The notes: generated by a model from the sequence alone, not told the origin. A DNA stretch of 64,000 bases from Clostridiales bacterium (GCA_019421385.1 JAHZFK010000016.1:1-64000), one strand, 5' to 3'. Counted from the first letter of the stretch, positions 16,475-24,595 are shown. Translations and numbers: made by a program.

Positions 16475-16491
16475 GGCGGGGCGTTTTGTTT
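16458..16491 (+). terminator. Terminator of the small-peptide RNA
   Basis: CGCCCCGCC pairs with GGCGGGGCG around an eight-base loop and is followed by TTTTGTTT. Confidence 0.85.
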
Positions 16492-16510
16492 GCCCCGGGA
16501 AGGAGAAAGT

Positions 16511-17125
16511 ATGAGCAGCATCCGATGCGATATTTACGACCCCAAGGAATATGACATCTGGTTCGCGGCTGCGCCTTACGGCGCGGCCAGCAAGCCCGCC
16601 AAAACACTGAAAACATGGGCGGCGGAGGAGCGGGCCGACGTGGTGTATAACCTCTGCCTATTCAACATGACCGGCAGCGGCAGTGACAAATACGGCGTCA
16701 TCAAGGGTCGCACCTTACAGTACCTGCGCGCCAAGAACGTGGACTGCGGCTATGGTGGCACGGCGGAGCATCTGACCGTCAGCCCCGGCAACGTGGTCGC
16801 GGGCGTGAAAGTGGCCGTGCGCGACGGCGTGGTGCTGTCCGGGCTGGATAAGTCCACCTATCGCAGCCGCAACATGATCGGCGAATTGGCCGACGGCCGC
16901 ATCATTGTCGTGCAGTCCTCGGACGGCTGCACCGAGGAGCAGGTGGCGTGATACGCGGCCGGGCGATATACGATCGAGCTGCTGCTGGTGCAGGACGCGG
17001 GTGGCAGCACCGGCATGTACCGCGTTTCGGACAATTACTTGTTTGCCCCGGAGAAAGAGGGTACGGACGGCAGGCCGGTGTGCAGCGTAGTATGTATGAG
17101 AAAGAAAAACAAGGAGGGCAATCCT
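16511..17125 (+). pseudogene. Phosphodiester glycosidase-like gene with in-frame TGA
   Basis: The frame from ATG 16511 resembles the phosphodiester glycosidase (NAGPA) domain, with NLCLFNMTGS near residue 50 and GELADGRIIVVQSSDGCTEE near residue 130. It stops at TGA 16949-16951 after 146 residues. The same frame then continues with a plausible domain end (LLLVQDAGGSTGMYRVSDNY, matching the family's LDGGGSS region) and runs without another stop into the amidase gene. A TGG-to-TGA nonsense change is the simplest reading, because TGA serves as the normal stop elsewhere here. In phages this domain often accompanies lysins. Confidence 0.7.
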
Positions 17126-17863
17126 ATGGGTAAGAAAAAGGTATTTATCGGTGTAGGTCACGGCGGCAGCGACCCCGGCGCGGTGGGTTATCTGGTAGAG
17201 AAGGACGTAAACCTCACGATGGCCACCGCGTGCCGCGATTTTCTGACGACTTACGGCGTAGACGTGAAAATGTCGCGCACAAAGGACGAGAACGACACGG
17301 TCAGTCAGGAGATCGCGGAGTGCAACGCCTACGCGCCCGATCTGGCAGTGGACATTCACAATAATTCGGGCGGCGGCGACGGTTTCGAGGTGTTCCACAC
17401 CATCCGCGGTGGCGCGGGCAAGACGCTCGCGCAGAATATCGAGAAGCACGTCAAGGCAATCGGCCAGAACAGCCGTGGGGTCAAGACCCGGCAGGGCACG
17501 AGCGGCGATTATTATGCCTTTATCCGCGAGACGGTCGCGCCGGCAGTGATTTGCGAGGGCGTGTTCGTCGATACCAAGGCCGATGCTGAGCAGGCAGACA
17601 CGCTGGCCGAGCAGCAGGCATTCGGCGTGGCGTATGCAAAGGGCATTCTTGATACGTTGGGTCTGGCTTACGACGAGCCGGAGGACGACGGGGTGCAGGA
17701 CGCCCCGGCCGAGCCGGAGCAGCCTGCAAAGGAGCACTGGGCGCAGCAGTATTATGACAGCCTGATCGCCAAGGGCGTACGCATCGACGAGACGCGGTTC
17801 GATGATCCCATCACCCGCGGCGAGATGTTTGCGCTGCTGGATAGGATTGTGAAAGAATCGTAA
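17126..17863 (+). CDS. N-acetylmuramoyl-L-alanine amidase (Amidase_3), endolysin
   Basis: ATG 17126 follows AAGGAGGG. The 245-residue protein has the Amidase_3 fold: VGHGGSDPGA with zinc-ligand His12, DIHNNSGGGDGFEVF with a second His, and the catalytic-Glu segment VICEGVFVD. An acidic linker (about 190-205) leads to a C-terminal SLH-like segment (HWAQQYYDSLIAKGV, PITRGEMFALLDRI). It cleaves the amide between muramic acid and the peptide stem at the end of infection. It is in frame with the broken glycosidase gene, so a fused ancestor is possible. Confidence 0.92.
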   Translation: MGKKKVFIGVGHGGSDPGAVGYLVEKDVNLTMATACRDFLTTYGVDVKMSRTKDENDTVSQEIAECNAYAPDLAVDIHNNSGGGDGFEVFHTIRGGAGKTLAQNIEKHVKAIGQNSRGVKTRQGTSGDYYAFIRETVAPAVICEGVFVDTKADAEQADTLAEQQAFGVAYAKGILDTLGLAYDEPEDDGVQDAPAEPEQPAKEHWAQQYYDSLIAKGVRIDETRFDDPITRGEMFALLDRIVKES

Positions 17864-17889
17864 TTTTTGTATCTAAAACGTAGAATGAG

Positions 17890-17923
17890 AGAAGCCTATG
17901 CAGATAATGCATAGGCTTCTTTT
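17890..17923 (+). terminator. Terminator of the prophage 1 late operon
   Basis: AGAAGCCTATGC pairs perfectly with GCATAGGCTTCT around a seven-base loop, ending in TTTT. It separates lysis genes from the cargo genes. Confidence 0.85.
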
Positions 17924-18045
17924 GGATAAAAATAGAGGTCAATAATAGATATGAACTGATAATTTGAATAGTTGATATGAATAGAAAAACCCGAAGTGAG
18001 AAGGAAAACGACAGTAAGAAAAAATACGGAATTTTCGCAAAAGCA

Positions 18046-18074
18046 TTGGCATGATGGTGAGAGTTGGTTATAAT
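18046..18074 (+). promoter_or_regulatory. Promoter of the AAA15-RloB operon
   Basis: TTGGCA (18046-18051) and TATAAT (18069-18074) are 17 bases apart, 22 bases before the ATG. An own vegetative promoter after a terminator is typical of prophage cargo expressed during lysogeny. Confidence 0.75.
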
Positions 18075-18095
18075 AAGCAATAGGAGGGATATGGA

Positions 18096-19310
18096 ATGCT
18101 ACTTTGGTTTCGATTTAAAAATTTCGGCCCGTTCCGAGAAGAAGCTTTTTTTGATATGCGGGCTGTAAAGGCATATAAAGAGTTGCCGGATCATGTAATG
18201 CAAGCGGGCAATCGGAATGCGGTGCGAACTGCAGCGATTTATGGCGCGAATGCAAGTGGTAAGAGCAATTTAATCAAAGCTGTAGAATGCTTTCGTGATA
18301 TGTTAATATCTTCAATGTCAAATCTGTCTAAGGAAGAAAACCCGGTAATTGATTTAAAGGGCGAATCTTCACTAAAAAAATACTATAATCCGTTTCGATT
18401 TGACCAAATAAGTTCACACGAACCAACTGAATTTGAAGCATGCGTGTTTCTGTATAATACAGAGTATCAATACGGTTTTGCTTATGATGCTTCAACTATT
18501 CTTTATGAGTGGTTATATGTCACGCCAGAAGGTGGAAAGCAAGATGTTATATTTGAAAGGGAAATGGGGCATGGCGTCGAGTTTGGTAGTAGAGTTGACC
18601 AAGAAGAATGCCAAAAATATATTTCAGGTTTGCGAGAACAAGTATTACTTTTGACTTTCTTTGAACAAATCAAGTTATCTGATAATGTTTGGAGAGACGC
18701 AGGAATGGCGATGAGGAGTTTATTTGTTTGGGATGTGAGCTATGCAAATAGGAGTCTGAAATTCGTTAGTAATGGGCTGCAAAAAGAATTAAGTAAAGAA
18801 CAGGATAAGCAAAGGCTGATTGGCTATTTAAGACAAATTGATGTAAATATTATTGATTTTGAAGTGTATCGGCAAGAAAATCAAGAGCCACAAGTGTATA
18901 CAATTCATTTGGATAGCGCAGGTAACCGATATTCTATGCCGCTTGAACAGGAGTCAGCAGGGACAATAAAAGCATTGACGTTATATTTAATGATTGGAAA
19001 TGAGTTAGATTTTGAGTGGACATTTTTCCTTGATGAAATAAATGCACACTTGCATCCTTTGTTGACAAAATTTTTTGTAAACAGATATTATGAATCGAAT
19101 GTAAGGCAACAATTGATTTTCACAACACATGATGTCAATTTACTGGATAAAAAATATATGCGTAGGGATCAGATTTGGTTTGTTGAAAAAAAAGGAAATG
19201 AAGCTAACTTGTTCTCTTTGGCTGATTTTAAGGTACGCAATGATGCTTCTTTACAAAAGAATTATCTATCTGGTAATTACGGTGCAATCCCGATTTTAGG
19301 GGAGAGTTAA
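18096..19310 (+). CDS. AAA15-family ATPase, defence partner of RloB (RloA/AbiLi-like)
   Basis: The 404-residue protein is an SMC/ABC-like AAA15 ATPase. It has FKNFGPFREEAFFDM at the start, a Walker A GANASGKSN with Lys56, signature region EQESAGTIKALTL, Walker B FFLDEINAHLHP with Asp313/Glu314, and switch FTTHD with His345. AAA15 ATPases paired with RloB genes are found in restriction islands and in AbiL-type abortive infection systems, where the ATPase probably senses infection. The gene is AT-rich against GC-rich neighbours and lies two bases from its partner, which supports horizontal acquisition as a two-gene unit. The PARIS pair is similar in layout, but its partner is DUF4435. Confidence 0.85.
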   Translation: MLLWFRFKNFGPFREEAFFDMRAVKAYKELPDHVMQAGNRNAVRTAAIYGANASGKSNLIKAVECFRDMLISSMSNLSKEENPVIDLKGESSLKKYYNPFRFDQISSHEPTEFEACVFLYNTEYQYGFAYDASTILYEWLYVTPEGGKQDVIFEREMGHGVEFGSRVDQEECQKYISGLREQVLLLTFFEQIKLSDNVWRDAGMAMRSLFVWDVSYANRSLKFVSNGLQKELSKEQDKQRLIGYLRQIDVNIIDFEVYRQENQEPQVYTIHLDSAGNRYSMPLEQESAGTIKALTLYLMIGNELDFEWTFFLDEINAHLHPLLTKFFVNRYYESNVRQQLIFTTHDVNLLDKKYMRRDQIWFVEKKGNEANLFSLADFKVRNDASLQKNYLSGNYGAIPILGES

Positions 19311-19312
19311 AA

Positions 19313-20041
19313 ATGAACAGAGATTACTTTAATAAGCGTCGAAGCGGAATACCCAAGGAAAGGTCGCATAGTACGAGATCGATGGCACCGGATTCATATT
19401 TGATTCTAACAGAAGGGACAAAAACAGAGCCCGGTTATTTCGACGGGATGAGACAGTATATTGATGATAAATATGCTAAGGGGCAGATTGATATTCGTCC
19501 AGTAATCAACTGTGAAGGAAAAGGGTGTGGAACAGGGAGACTTCTTGAAGAAGCTGAGAAATGTATTGCGAGAGGTAACAAAGAATATCAACATGTCTGG
19601 TTAGTGTTTGATCGAGATAACTTTCCGGATTTTGATGAAGCAATATGTAAAGCTAAATCAAAAGGGTATGGGGTTGCTTGGAGTAACGTGTGCTTTGAAT
19701 TATGGCTTTGTTTGCATCGCAATTATTATGATGCAGCAGCTTCGACAAGTGACTGGTCATCGCGACTTAACAATATTATGGGTGCGGATTTGTCCTCGCC
19801 AAATGCGCAAAAGACACATGAGGCAAATAAACTGTTTCCAGTATTGAGCGTAAATGGTGGTTTGCAGAGGGCAGTAAAAAATGCGCGAAAACTGGATCAG
19901 GTATATAACGATCATATGCCGCCGTCTCAACGAAATCCGTGCACTAAAGTGTATGAGTTGATATTGGAACTGAAGCCATATTTGGCAGAACTGCTCCCAG
20001 AAGAACAGGATAAAGTAGATAAATCCCATACAGAGCCATGA
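19313..20041 (+). CDS. RloB family protein (AbiLii-like effector candidate)
   Basis: This 242-residue protein has an RloB/Toprim-like layout: ILTEGTKTEPGYF with Glu34 and Glu39, then HVWLVFDRDNFPD with Asp100 and Asp102, and the family's WSNVCFELWLCLH core. The acidic residues suggest metal-dependent nuclease chemistry as in Toprim proteins, though RloB activity is not settled. It follows the ATPase gene after two bases, so they are co-transcribed and probably work together in abortive phage defence. Confidence 0.83.
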   Translation: MNRDYFNKRRSGIPKERSHSTRSMAPDSYLILTEGTKTEPGYFDGMRQYIDDKYAKGQIDIRPVINCEGKGCGTGRLLEEAEKCIARGNKEYQHVWLVFDRDNFPDFDEAICKAKSKGYGVAWSNVCFELWLCLHRNYYDAAASTSDWSSRLNNIMGADLSSPNAQKTHEANKLFPVLSVNGGLQRAVKNARKLDQVYNDHMPPSQRNPCTKVYELILELKPYLAELLPEEQDKVDKSHTEP

Positions 20042-20517
20042 GATATGCTATGTAAAAAGTTCAATGCATAATGTTCATCGTGATGGAAGCAATCTAATTC
20101 GTGTGCGGGTATCATCTCTAGAGAAAATGAAGAATTTCTGGATCTTTTTGGTTTTTGAAGTGAATGTTTTGATTTGAACCCACTGTGCAGAGTGACAAGC
20201 TGTGTGCAACAATAGCTGAACCCATAAGGATGGAAATCGATGGACAGGGCGGTTAGATCAGATTGTGGAATAACGGTGTTCGATTTGGATACGAGAAAGC
20301 CCGGAGAATTGCTCTCCGGGCTTATGTTATTAACGAATAGCCCAGTTTAACTTATTTGAGGACATGTGAAGGGCCTTTAGTCTAAACTATTATCTGTGTT
20401 GACGTTTTTAGCTGTCTATGATACTGTGTTAATAGTGTTTTAAACGTTACAAATTGGCTTTGCAGAGTTAGAGCATTTAATTAAGACGATTGCTGAAACA
20501 AAGGATGGGGTTGCTGG
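20042..20517 (+). other. AT-rich intergenic region between cargo genes
   Basis: No credible gene is visible. An 11-bp hairpin (AAGCCCGGAGA with TCTCCGGGCTT, about 20,296-20,323) without a good T-run may end the upstream operon. A possible promoter for the next gene is TTGACG (20399-20404), 17 bases, TACTGT (20422-20427). Confidence 0.5.
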
Positions 20518-22029
20518 GTGAATATTTTTATTGGAAGTTCAACTGAGTCACATGAAAATGGACTTTTATTGCAAATTGCGAAAATTGTAGAAGAATGCAA
20601 AGGTAATCCAATTCGATGGAATCAAAGTCCATCTATTTTTCAAACGGGAAAGTGTACTCTTGAAAATCTGGAAGAAATGATAAGTAGAAAAAATATCGAG
20701 GGATCAATCTTTATCTATTCAAGTGATGATAGAATATGGTATAGGGGAAAAGATGCTGGCAAGCCAAGGGATAATGTGGTTTTTGAACATGGACTTTTTT
20801 CAGGAAGGCTTGGCAGGACAAGGTCAATTATTGTAAAGAGTGGAAATGTCGAACTTCCAACAGATCTGCTAGGAATCACATACATAGATTTTAGTGACGG
20901 GAAGAAAACTCAAGGGGAAATTGATTTAAGAAATTGGCTGCATAATTTACAGACGAATGATGATCAACCGCAACTTTCTACAGAATATAGAGTCGCAAAA
21001 AAGAAAGAAAATGATCATCTTACGATAAAAATGTTTAAAAACTTGGATGCGGCAAAGCCGTTCATAGTAGAGAAAGCACAAAATGCGTTGCAAATTAAAA
21101 TTCTCGCCAATAAAGGGTTGGAGTTTTTTGGAGGAGACAGTTCGCTGATTTCACTGGCAGAGGTAGAAAAGTACTGGCGATTAAAACGACTTAAGATTAT
21201 TCTCTTGTCACCAAATTCCGCTTGGGTAAACAGGGGGATTATGGCATTGAGAAAATATGAGTCGTTAGATGATTTTAAAAGCGAGCTAAGTTCAACCCAT
21301 ATTATTGTAGAAATGGGAATGAAAAAATTTATTAAGGATTTGAAACTGGAAAAAAGCGGTATCAAATATCAGAAGGGGGAGCCATACTTTCGTTTTATAA
21401 TGATTGACGATAGCGTTTTCGTATCCACATATGCAGAATCTCCTACAGAACAGGTTCGAGATTTGCCTGTTTTTGAAATAAAAAAGGATTATGGGTCTCT
21501 TTATGGATCACTAAAAAAGCACTTCAATGATTTGTGGGTTAATAATTCTGAACTGAGCAAAACATATAAAGAACATTTTGATATTGAAGTGTCTGCGGGA
21601 GGATTCGTTTTTTGCAGACATAATTCTAATACATATGTAGCACTTGTTCAAAGGGACGATGGAAGTTGGGTACTACCAAAGGGACATAAAAAGGTAAGTG
21701 ACAAGTCGATTGAGGAAACTGCAATAAGAGAGGTATCAGAAGAAACAGGGCTATCTCCTACAAAGCTTAGATGCCTAAGAAAGATAGATTCATATTCCTA
21801 TGATGAGTCAGCTGTCGCGCTTGACGTAAATAAAGTTAATCATTTTTATTTGATGGAATATATTTCTGATGAATTTCAAGAGCTGAATACAGATTTTGAG
21901 CATTTATCTGCAAAATGGTGGAGAATTGATGAAGAATTGCCATTTATGTTTTATATTTATCAGAAAGTTCTGTTGAATGAGACTATAAAGAAGGAATTTA
22001 ATATTGATGCAAAAATGAATGAACGGTGA
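20518..22029 (+). CDS. TIR-like domain / NUDIX hydrolase fusion, candidate defence protein
   Basis: GTG 20518 gives 503 residues. Residues 1-130 match the TIR-like family PF10137 (also seen as the TIR of CBASS effectors): start NIFIGSSTESHENGLLL, then RDNVVFEHGLFSGRLGR with probable catalytic Glu90, and LPTDLLGITYIDF. Residues about 160-355 form a central domain I cannot name (ILANKGLEFFGGDSSLIS; LKIILLSPNSAWVNRG). Residues about 360-500 are a NUDIX domain with box GHKKVSDKS at 389 and REVSEETGL at 404-412, one residue longer than consensus. TIR enzymes consume NAD+ and NUDIX enzymes cleave or bind ADP-ribose-type products, so the fusion suggests a self-contained NAD-signalling or abortive defence. 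It is the last prophage gene before the host junction. Confidence 0.8.
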   Translation: MNIFIGSSTESHENGLLLQIAKIVEECKGNPIRWNQSPSIFQTGKCTLENLEEMISRKNIEGSIFIYSSDDRIWYRGKDAGKPRDNVVFEHGLFSGRLGRTRSIIVKSGNVELPTDLLGITYIDFSDGKKTQGEIDLRNWLHNLQTNDDQPQLSTEYRVAKKKENDHLTIKMFKNLDAAKPFIVEKAQNALQIKILANKGLEFFGGDSSLISLAEVEKYWRLKRLKIILLSPNSAWVNRGIMALRKYESLDDFKSELSSTHIIVEMGMKKFIKDLKLEKSGIKYQKGEPYFRFIMIDDSVFVSTYAESPTEQVRDLPVFEIKKDYGSLYGSLKKHFNDLWVNNSELSKTYKEHFDIEVSAGGFVFCRHNSNTYVALVQRDDGSWVLPKGHKKVSDKSIEETAIREVSEETGLSPTKLRCLRKIDSYSYDESAVALDVNKVNHFYLMEYISDEFQELNTDFEHLSAKWWRIDEELPFMFYIYQKVLLNETIKKEFNIDAKMNER

Positions 22030-22094
22030 AGATTTCAAAAAAATTAACTTAATTCTTAAAGACAGAAATATGCTGCTGGTATCATTGATGACCT
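22030..22094 (+). mobile_element. Right junction (attR side) of prophage 1
   Basis: Between the TIR-NUDIX stop and the first host GH18 codon are 65 non-coding bases. They end in TTGATGACCT, which resembles the LMT codons that precede YEW in GH18 homologues, but with one extra T. The attachment core therefore probably lies at or near ATGACCTTATGAATGG. The exact crossover cannot be fixed without the left end. Confidence 0.45.
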
Positions 22095-22232
22095 TATGAA
22101 TGGGGCTATGCGCTTTCTGAGCCGATGGCGGTAGCGCCCATCAACAAGGTTGAGCAGGTGGTACGCTTTGCGGTCTCGCAGCTCCCGCCGGAAAAGATTT
22201 TCATGGGCATCCCCAACTACGGCTATGACTGG
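22095..22232 (+). pseudogene. Middle fragment of host GH18 spore-type glycosidase
   Basis: Forty-six in-frame codons encode YEWGYALSEPMAVAPINKVE through GIPNYGYDW, the conserved barrel core of GH18 spore cortex/germination glycosidases (YaaH/SleL-like). Upstream it is cut by prophage 1; downstream TAG at 22233 belongs to prophage 2. The gene resumes in frame at 56,944-57,258. The N-terminal part is presumably left of prophage 1, outside the window. Confidence 0.85.
22224..22232 (+). repeat. attL core of prophage 2
   Basis: TATGACTGG, shared with 56944-56952. On the phage side an inverted repeat ACTGGT-AGTA-ACCAGT (22228-22243) spans the junction, as expected near a serine recombinase site. 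Confidence 0.75.
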
Positions 22233-22249
22233 TAGTAACCAGTATGTTG

Positions 22250-23794
22250 TTAGTTGTGGGTATCGGGAATGAGGGGGTGAATGGTCAAGGTGAGGTCGCT
22301 GCCGGATTCGCTGTAAACGCTGGTGGTTTTTTGGTAGACGATTTTAGAGATTATGGAGCGGAGCATGGCGTTTTTGTCCTCTGCGGAGGTGGTTTGCGCA
22401 TAGGTGTCAATGACAGCCTGCACGCGAGGAATGAGCGCTTGCCGGGTCTGATTGGCGCGGAGGAGCTGGTCAAGCGAGGCGCGCGCCTGATCGGCGGCAT
22501 GGGTGAGCACGTCGCGCCGGGCAGAAAGGATGGCTTGCCGCTCTTTGAACAGCTCGGGCGTATAGACGCCAGTTTCGACCAGTTCAAAGGCGCGTGCGCG
22601 CTGTTCCTCAATGGCGGCGATTTCGGCATTGAGCTTTTGCAGGGACGTTTCCAGCGCGGCCTGATCGCCGGAGGGTTGGGCGGTTGTCTTGGAGGGCGCT
22701 TGATAGTCCGCGAGCCAGCGGCGCAAGGCGAGAATGAGCGCATTCTCCACCTCATCTATACGGGAAGAGACCATGCCGCAATAATGATGGCAAACGATAT
22801 AGCGCGTGCCGTCCTGCGGACGTGCTTGCATCTTGTGGCCGCAGCTGCCGCATATCAGAAGGCCGCGCAGCGGGTTTTGCAACTGCTTGGATTTTGGAAC
22901 AGGCGCGAACGAGCGCGCACGCAGCTTTGCCTGCGCCGCGTTCCACAATTCCTGTGAGATAAGCGGTTCGTGCCGTCCCTGAAAAATTTGATATTCATGT
23001 TTGCGCGGGTAGGTGAGTGATACCTGCCCGTTTTTTACGACCTTTACCGTGCCGCGCCGTCCCCATGTGATAAAACCGGCATAAACAGGATTTTGCAAAA
23101 TATCCTTGATGATGCCGACGTTGAACAGCTTGCCAGTGGAGGAGCGGAAACCAAGTTCGTTCAGGCGGTGGCACAGGCGGATTGTTCCCATTTTGGGATT
23201 ATCGACATACAGCTGAAAAACGGTTCGAACGGTTTCCGCGTCCGCGTTGGGAACGATGGTATATCCCTTTTCGCGGTGCAGCTTTTGCGAATCATACCCA
23301 AAGGGGGCTTTGCCGCCCAGCCATCGGCCATCCCGCGCGGCGGCGAGCCGCCCGGCCTGCAAGCGGCGGTTGATCATTTTGTATTCCCGGCGGGACATAA
23401 AGAGGTCGAACTCCAAATGCTCCTCATCATAATAATTATTCGGGTCGAAGATCTTCGAGGGGGTGATGATATATGTGCCGGAGAATTTGAAAGCCCGGGT
23501 GACAATGCCCTGGTCGATGCTGTCACCGCGGGCAAGACGCTCAATCTCCATGACAAGGACACCATGCCACCGCCCCGCCTCCACCTCAGACAGCAGCTGC
23601 TGCATTTGCGGCCGGTCCGCAATGGTATCGCCGGAGACAATTTCCTCGTATATTTTTCCGATGGTATAGCCGCGCTGCTCGGCAAGGCTCAAAAGCGTTT
23701 TACGGTGCGTGACAAGCACGTCCGCTTCGCCGCGCGCTTCGGCTTCCAGATCGGCGCGGGACTTACGGAGATAAATGCAGTATTGTGTGGGCAT
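22250..23794 (-). CDS. int: Large serine recombinase (prophage 2 integrase)
   Basis: The 514-residue protein has the resolvase catalytic domain (about 1-150) with nucleophile Ser12 in YLRKSRAD and the REYKMINRRLQAG helix. A recombinase domain (GGKAPFGYD; PVYAGFITWGRRG) and a zinc ribbon (CGSCGHKMQ with CHHYC, about 310-340) follow, then a long coiled coil (about 375-460). It catalyses integration and, with a directionality factor, excision. It lies 17 bases inside attL and is read toward it. AAAGGAG precedes the ATG. Confidence 0.95.
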   Translation of the reverse strand: MPTQYCIYLRKSRADLEAEARGEADVLVTHRKTLLSLAEQRGYTIGKIYEEIVSGDTIADRPQMQQLLSEVEAGRWHGVLVMEIERLARGDSIDQGIVTRAFKFSGTYIITPSKIFDPNNYYDEEHLEFDLFMSRREYKMINRRLQAGRLAAARDGRWLGGKAPFGYDSQKLHREKGYTIVPNADAETVRTVFQLYVDNPKMGTIRLCHRLNELGFRSSTGKLFNVGIIKDILQNPVYAGFITWGRRGTVKVVKNGQVSLTYPRKHEYQIFQGRHEPLISQELWNAAQAKLRARSFAPVPKSKQLQNPLRGLLICGSCGHKMQARPQDGTRYIVCHHYCGMVSSRIDEVENALILALRRWLADYQAPSKTTAQPSGDQAALETSLQKLNAEIAAIEEQRARAFELVETGVYTPELFKERQAILSARRDVLTHAADQARASLDQLLRANQTRQALIPRVQAVIDTYAQTTSAEDKNAMLRSIISKIVYQKTTSVYSESGSDLTLTIHPLIPDTHN

Positions 23795-23817
23795 GGTATC
23801 AGCTCCTTTGAGAAGTA

Positions 23818-23839
23818 AGCCCCGCGCGGTGCGCGGGGC
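23818..23839 (-). terminator. Hairpin ending the secreted-protein gene
   Basis: GCCCCGCGC and GCGCGGGGC form a 9-bp stem with a three-base loop, followed leftward by TTACTT. It separates the secreted-protein gene from the recombinase gene. Confidence 0.6.
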
Positions 23840-23845
23840 GTTGAT

Positions 23846-24595
23846 TTATGCTTTATTAGCCAATATTTGTACCCATTGGTTAAAGGCGTTTTCAGCAGAG
23901 GTACCAACAGACATTGCAACTTCACTAAGCAACGAATAACCATCCATAAGATCTTCAATTGCATCAAAATCATATGGATTAGAACGCAAATGACTAACGA
24001 TATTTTGGCACACTTCCGCAGTAGAAATGCAATCTTCCAATAGGACAATGTTTCCGCTTAAATCATCATACATACCAGAAACCATATAGGGAGACAAAGT
24101 TTTCAATCTGCTTTTTAATGATTGGACTTCTTTTTTTGCATCTGAAATAATGGAATTAAGAGAGGAAATAGAGCTATCATAAGGGTAGTCAGAAAGAATG
24201 GCGCTGCATATAGTGCTATAACCATTTGAAATAGAAATATATGCGTTTGAGATATCTTCCATATCCTCTATGGCAGAAATAATTTGAATATCCTGTTCGC
24301 TGATGCCGGAGGATTGATTCGAGGAAACAAGACTTGCCTTATTTGCATTTCCGTCATAGCTGATATTTGCACCTAAATTTTCAGCGACAGCGCGGATGGG
24401 AACATAGGTTGTTCCATCATAGACGAAAGGCTGCACAGTTTTGCCGTTTACATCAGTTAGTCTGGGGGTCTGACCGTTAATTGAAAGCGAGATGCCATAT
24501 TCCACGTTAATTGACTTTTGATAGGTGTTTGCCGCAAAAGCACCAGTCAAAAACAAGGAAAACATCAGGATAACAGCGGGGATTCTCTTTTTCAT
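23846..24595 (-). CDS. Secreted protein with copper amine oxidase N-like domain
   Basis: The 249-residue protein begins with a signal peptide (about 1-22, cleavage near AFAANT). A stalk-like domain follows (about 28-85: ISLSINGQ, VNGKTVQPFVYDGTTYVPIR and AENLGA), as in the copper amine oxidase N-terminal family. The rest is helical with many Ser and Ile (about 95-249) and has no recognised family. The DNA is AT-rich. A secreted product between integrase and repressor suggests lysogenic conversion, for example altered surface or exclusion, but function is unknown. Confidence 0.7.
   Translation of the reverse strand: MKKRIPAVILMFSLFLTGAFAANTYQKSINVEYGISLSINGQTPRLTDVNGKTVQPFVYDGTTYVPIRAVAENLGANISYDGNANKASLVSSNQSSGISEQDIQIISAIEDMEDISNAYISISNGYSTICSAILSDYPYDSSISSLNSIISDAKKEVQSLKSRLKTLSPYMVSGMYDDLSGNIVLLEDCISTAEVCQNIVSHLRSNPYDFDAIEDLMDGYSLLSEVAMSVGTSAENAFNQWVQILANKA

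Larger units (their letters stand above)
16225..16491 (+). ncRNA. Structured small-toxin mRNA with 5'-3' fold-back (type I TA-like)
   Basis: The transcript from the upstream promoter would end at a strong terminator (9-bp stem 16458-16483, then TTTTGTTT). Its 5' end GGGCGCTGTCG (16225-16235) is the exact complement of CGACAGCGCCC (16424-16434). Adjacent bases 16244-16258 pair with 16410-16424 with some G-U pairs. The Shine-Dalgarno AGGAGGTGGT pairs with ACCACTCTCCT just upstream. A 12-bp stem (CAAAGTAGCCGC with GCGGCTACTTTG) covers the ORF stop. Fold-back inhibition with a hidden ribosome site is the hallmark of type I toxin mRNAs. Confidence 0.65.
1..22094 (+). mobile_element. Prophage 1, contractile-tail phage (left end outside window)
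   Basis: A continuous rightward run of head, contractile tail, baseplate, fibre and lysis genes is followed by AT-rich cargo genes. The tail gene order (sheath, tube, chaperone, tape measure, LysM, hub, wedge, J, I) is the PBSX/Xkd order of Bacillus. The right end is set at about 22,094 because the next base starts 46 in-frame codons of a host GH18 gene. Integrase, repressor and terminase are not in the window and presumably lie to the left. The attachment core at the right end was not determined, since the matching left end is absent. Confidence 0.85.

Noticed and set aside
16949..16951. TGA recoded as Trp or selenocysteine
   Set aside because: TGA ends many intact genes in both prophages and host, and no selenocysteine-insertion-like stem follows; a nonsense change is simpler.
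1..17863. Prophage 1 as a headless tailocin (PBSX-type bacteriocin)
   Set aside because: Portal, protease, capsid and connectors are present and look intact, so it encodes a phage head.
22030..22240. tRNA gene as the prophage attachment site
   Set aside because: No cloverleaf is visible at either junction; the flanking sequence is clearly GH18 coding sequence. No tRNA or rRNA gene was seen in the window.
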